64,000 nt of DNA from Brachypterus glaber. Taxonomy: Eukaryota; Arthropoda; Insecta; Coleoptera; Kateretidae. A program made the translations under genes and the position numbers. The DNA is taken from assembly GCA_958510825.1 (NCBI GenBank), contig OY294044.1, forward strand, positions 72,676,095 to 72,740,094, given 5' to 3'. Below, piece after piece: positions 63,807 to 64,000 of the stretch (position 1 is its first letter; each line of letters starts with the position of its first letter). The notes under the pieces are model-generated. The model did no database searches. It saw only the letters and a list, made by a program, of their open reading frames with translations, and was not told the DNA's origin.

Positions 63807-64000
63807 CCAGGTAGCAAGGGATGTTATATTACAAGAAATTAACATCACTTTTGGGTGTATTTTTAAACTAAATCATAACATCACATAATATTGAAAAATA
63901 ACATGTATTTAACATCACATTTGCAACGTAACACGTGTGACGTGACAACCATGTTATTAAATAACAAATATTTAGCAACGCTGTGAATATATCGCATGTC
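63807..64000. mobile_element. CCCAGGTAGCAA element, cut by the window edge
   Basis: Reads CCCAGGTAGCAAGGGATGTTA and continues as the reverse complement of about 36725-36925 with only a few differences, including the AACATCAC boxes and CAACGCTGTGAATATATCGC. The right half lies outside the window. Confidence 0.85.

Overview
The window is nuclear DNA from an animal, almost certainly an insect and plausibly a beetle (the order is inference). The evidence is spliced protein-coding genes with GT-AG introns as short as 54 bp, conserved metazoan housekeeping proteins, and a very AT-rich, transposon-packed background. There are no operons, rRNA operons, CRISPR arrays or convincing intact tRNA genes.

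Five genes can be assembled exon by exon. From left to right: (1) the 5' half of a MYST histone acetyltransferase of the KAT7/HBO1/chameau type, minus strand, exons at 17142-17171, 16133-17087 and 10521-11075; its catalytic domain must lie beyond the left edge. (2) RAB3GAP2, the non-catalytic Rab3 GTPase-activating protein subunit, plus strand, four exons from 17749 to 26263, complete at 1297 codons. (3) A single-exon, eight-finger C2H2 zinc-finger protein, minus strand, 27484-28611. (4) Pescadillo, plus strand, four exons from 33635 to 42537, complete at 593 codons. (5) Pelota, the Dom34 ribosome-rescue factor, minus strand, seven exons from 47912 to 62937, complete at 382 codons. Every exon junction was checked for reading phase and for the protein sequence crossing it. 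Genes 1 and 2 are head to head with about 580 bp between start codons; 2 and 3 converge, 3 and 4 diverge, and 4 and 5 converge. The genes cover different core functions (chromatin acetylation, Rab membrane traffic, 60S ribosome biogenesis, ribosome rescue) and I see no joint pathway beyond housekeeping expression.

Most of the remaining sequence is transposable-element debris. It includes several non-LTR retrotransposon fragments (about 830-2730, 4200-4770, 10040-10440, 28790-30064), a decayed Tc1-like element (41196-41882), two tRNA-derived SINE-like heads, and many short non-autonomous DNA elements. Some of the latter have readable target-site duplications: hAT-like elements with 8-bp duplications, PIF/Harbinger-like elements with TTA duplications, and TTAA-targeting elements. 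Long foldback inverted repeats are unusually common: a 207-bp apparently perfect palindrome inside a reverse transcriptase, and foldbacks of about 1.1 kb in introns of KAT7 and pescadillo.

The most promising undescribed pattern is a set of elements with similar ends (CCC-T/A-A/G-GTAG-A/C-AA-like) whose interiors are each filled with many copies of a different short motif. Other points for follow-up are an element whose target duplication overlaps a pelota splice donor, hairpins placed 10-16 nt inside two other splice donors, a 5S-rRNA-like control region embedded in retrotransposon remains, and a TATCGATA motif carried by a small inverted-repeat element upstream of pescadillo.
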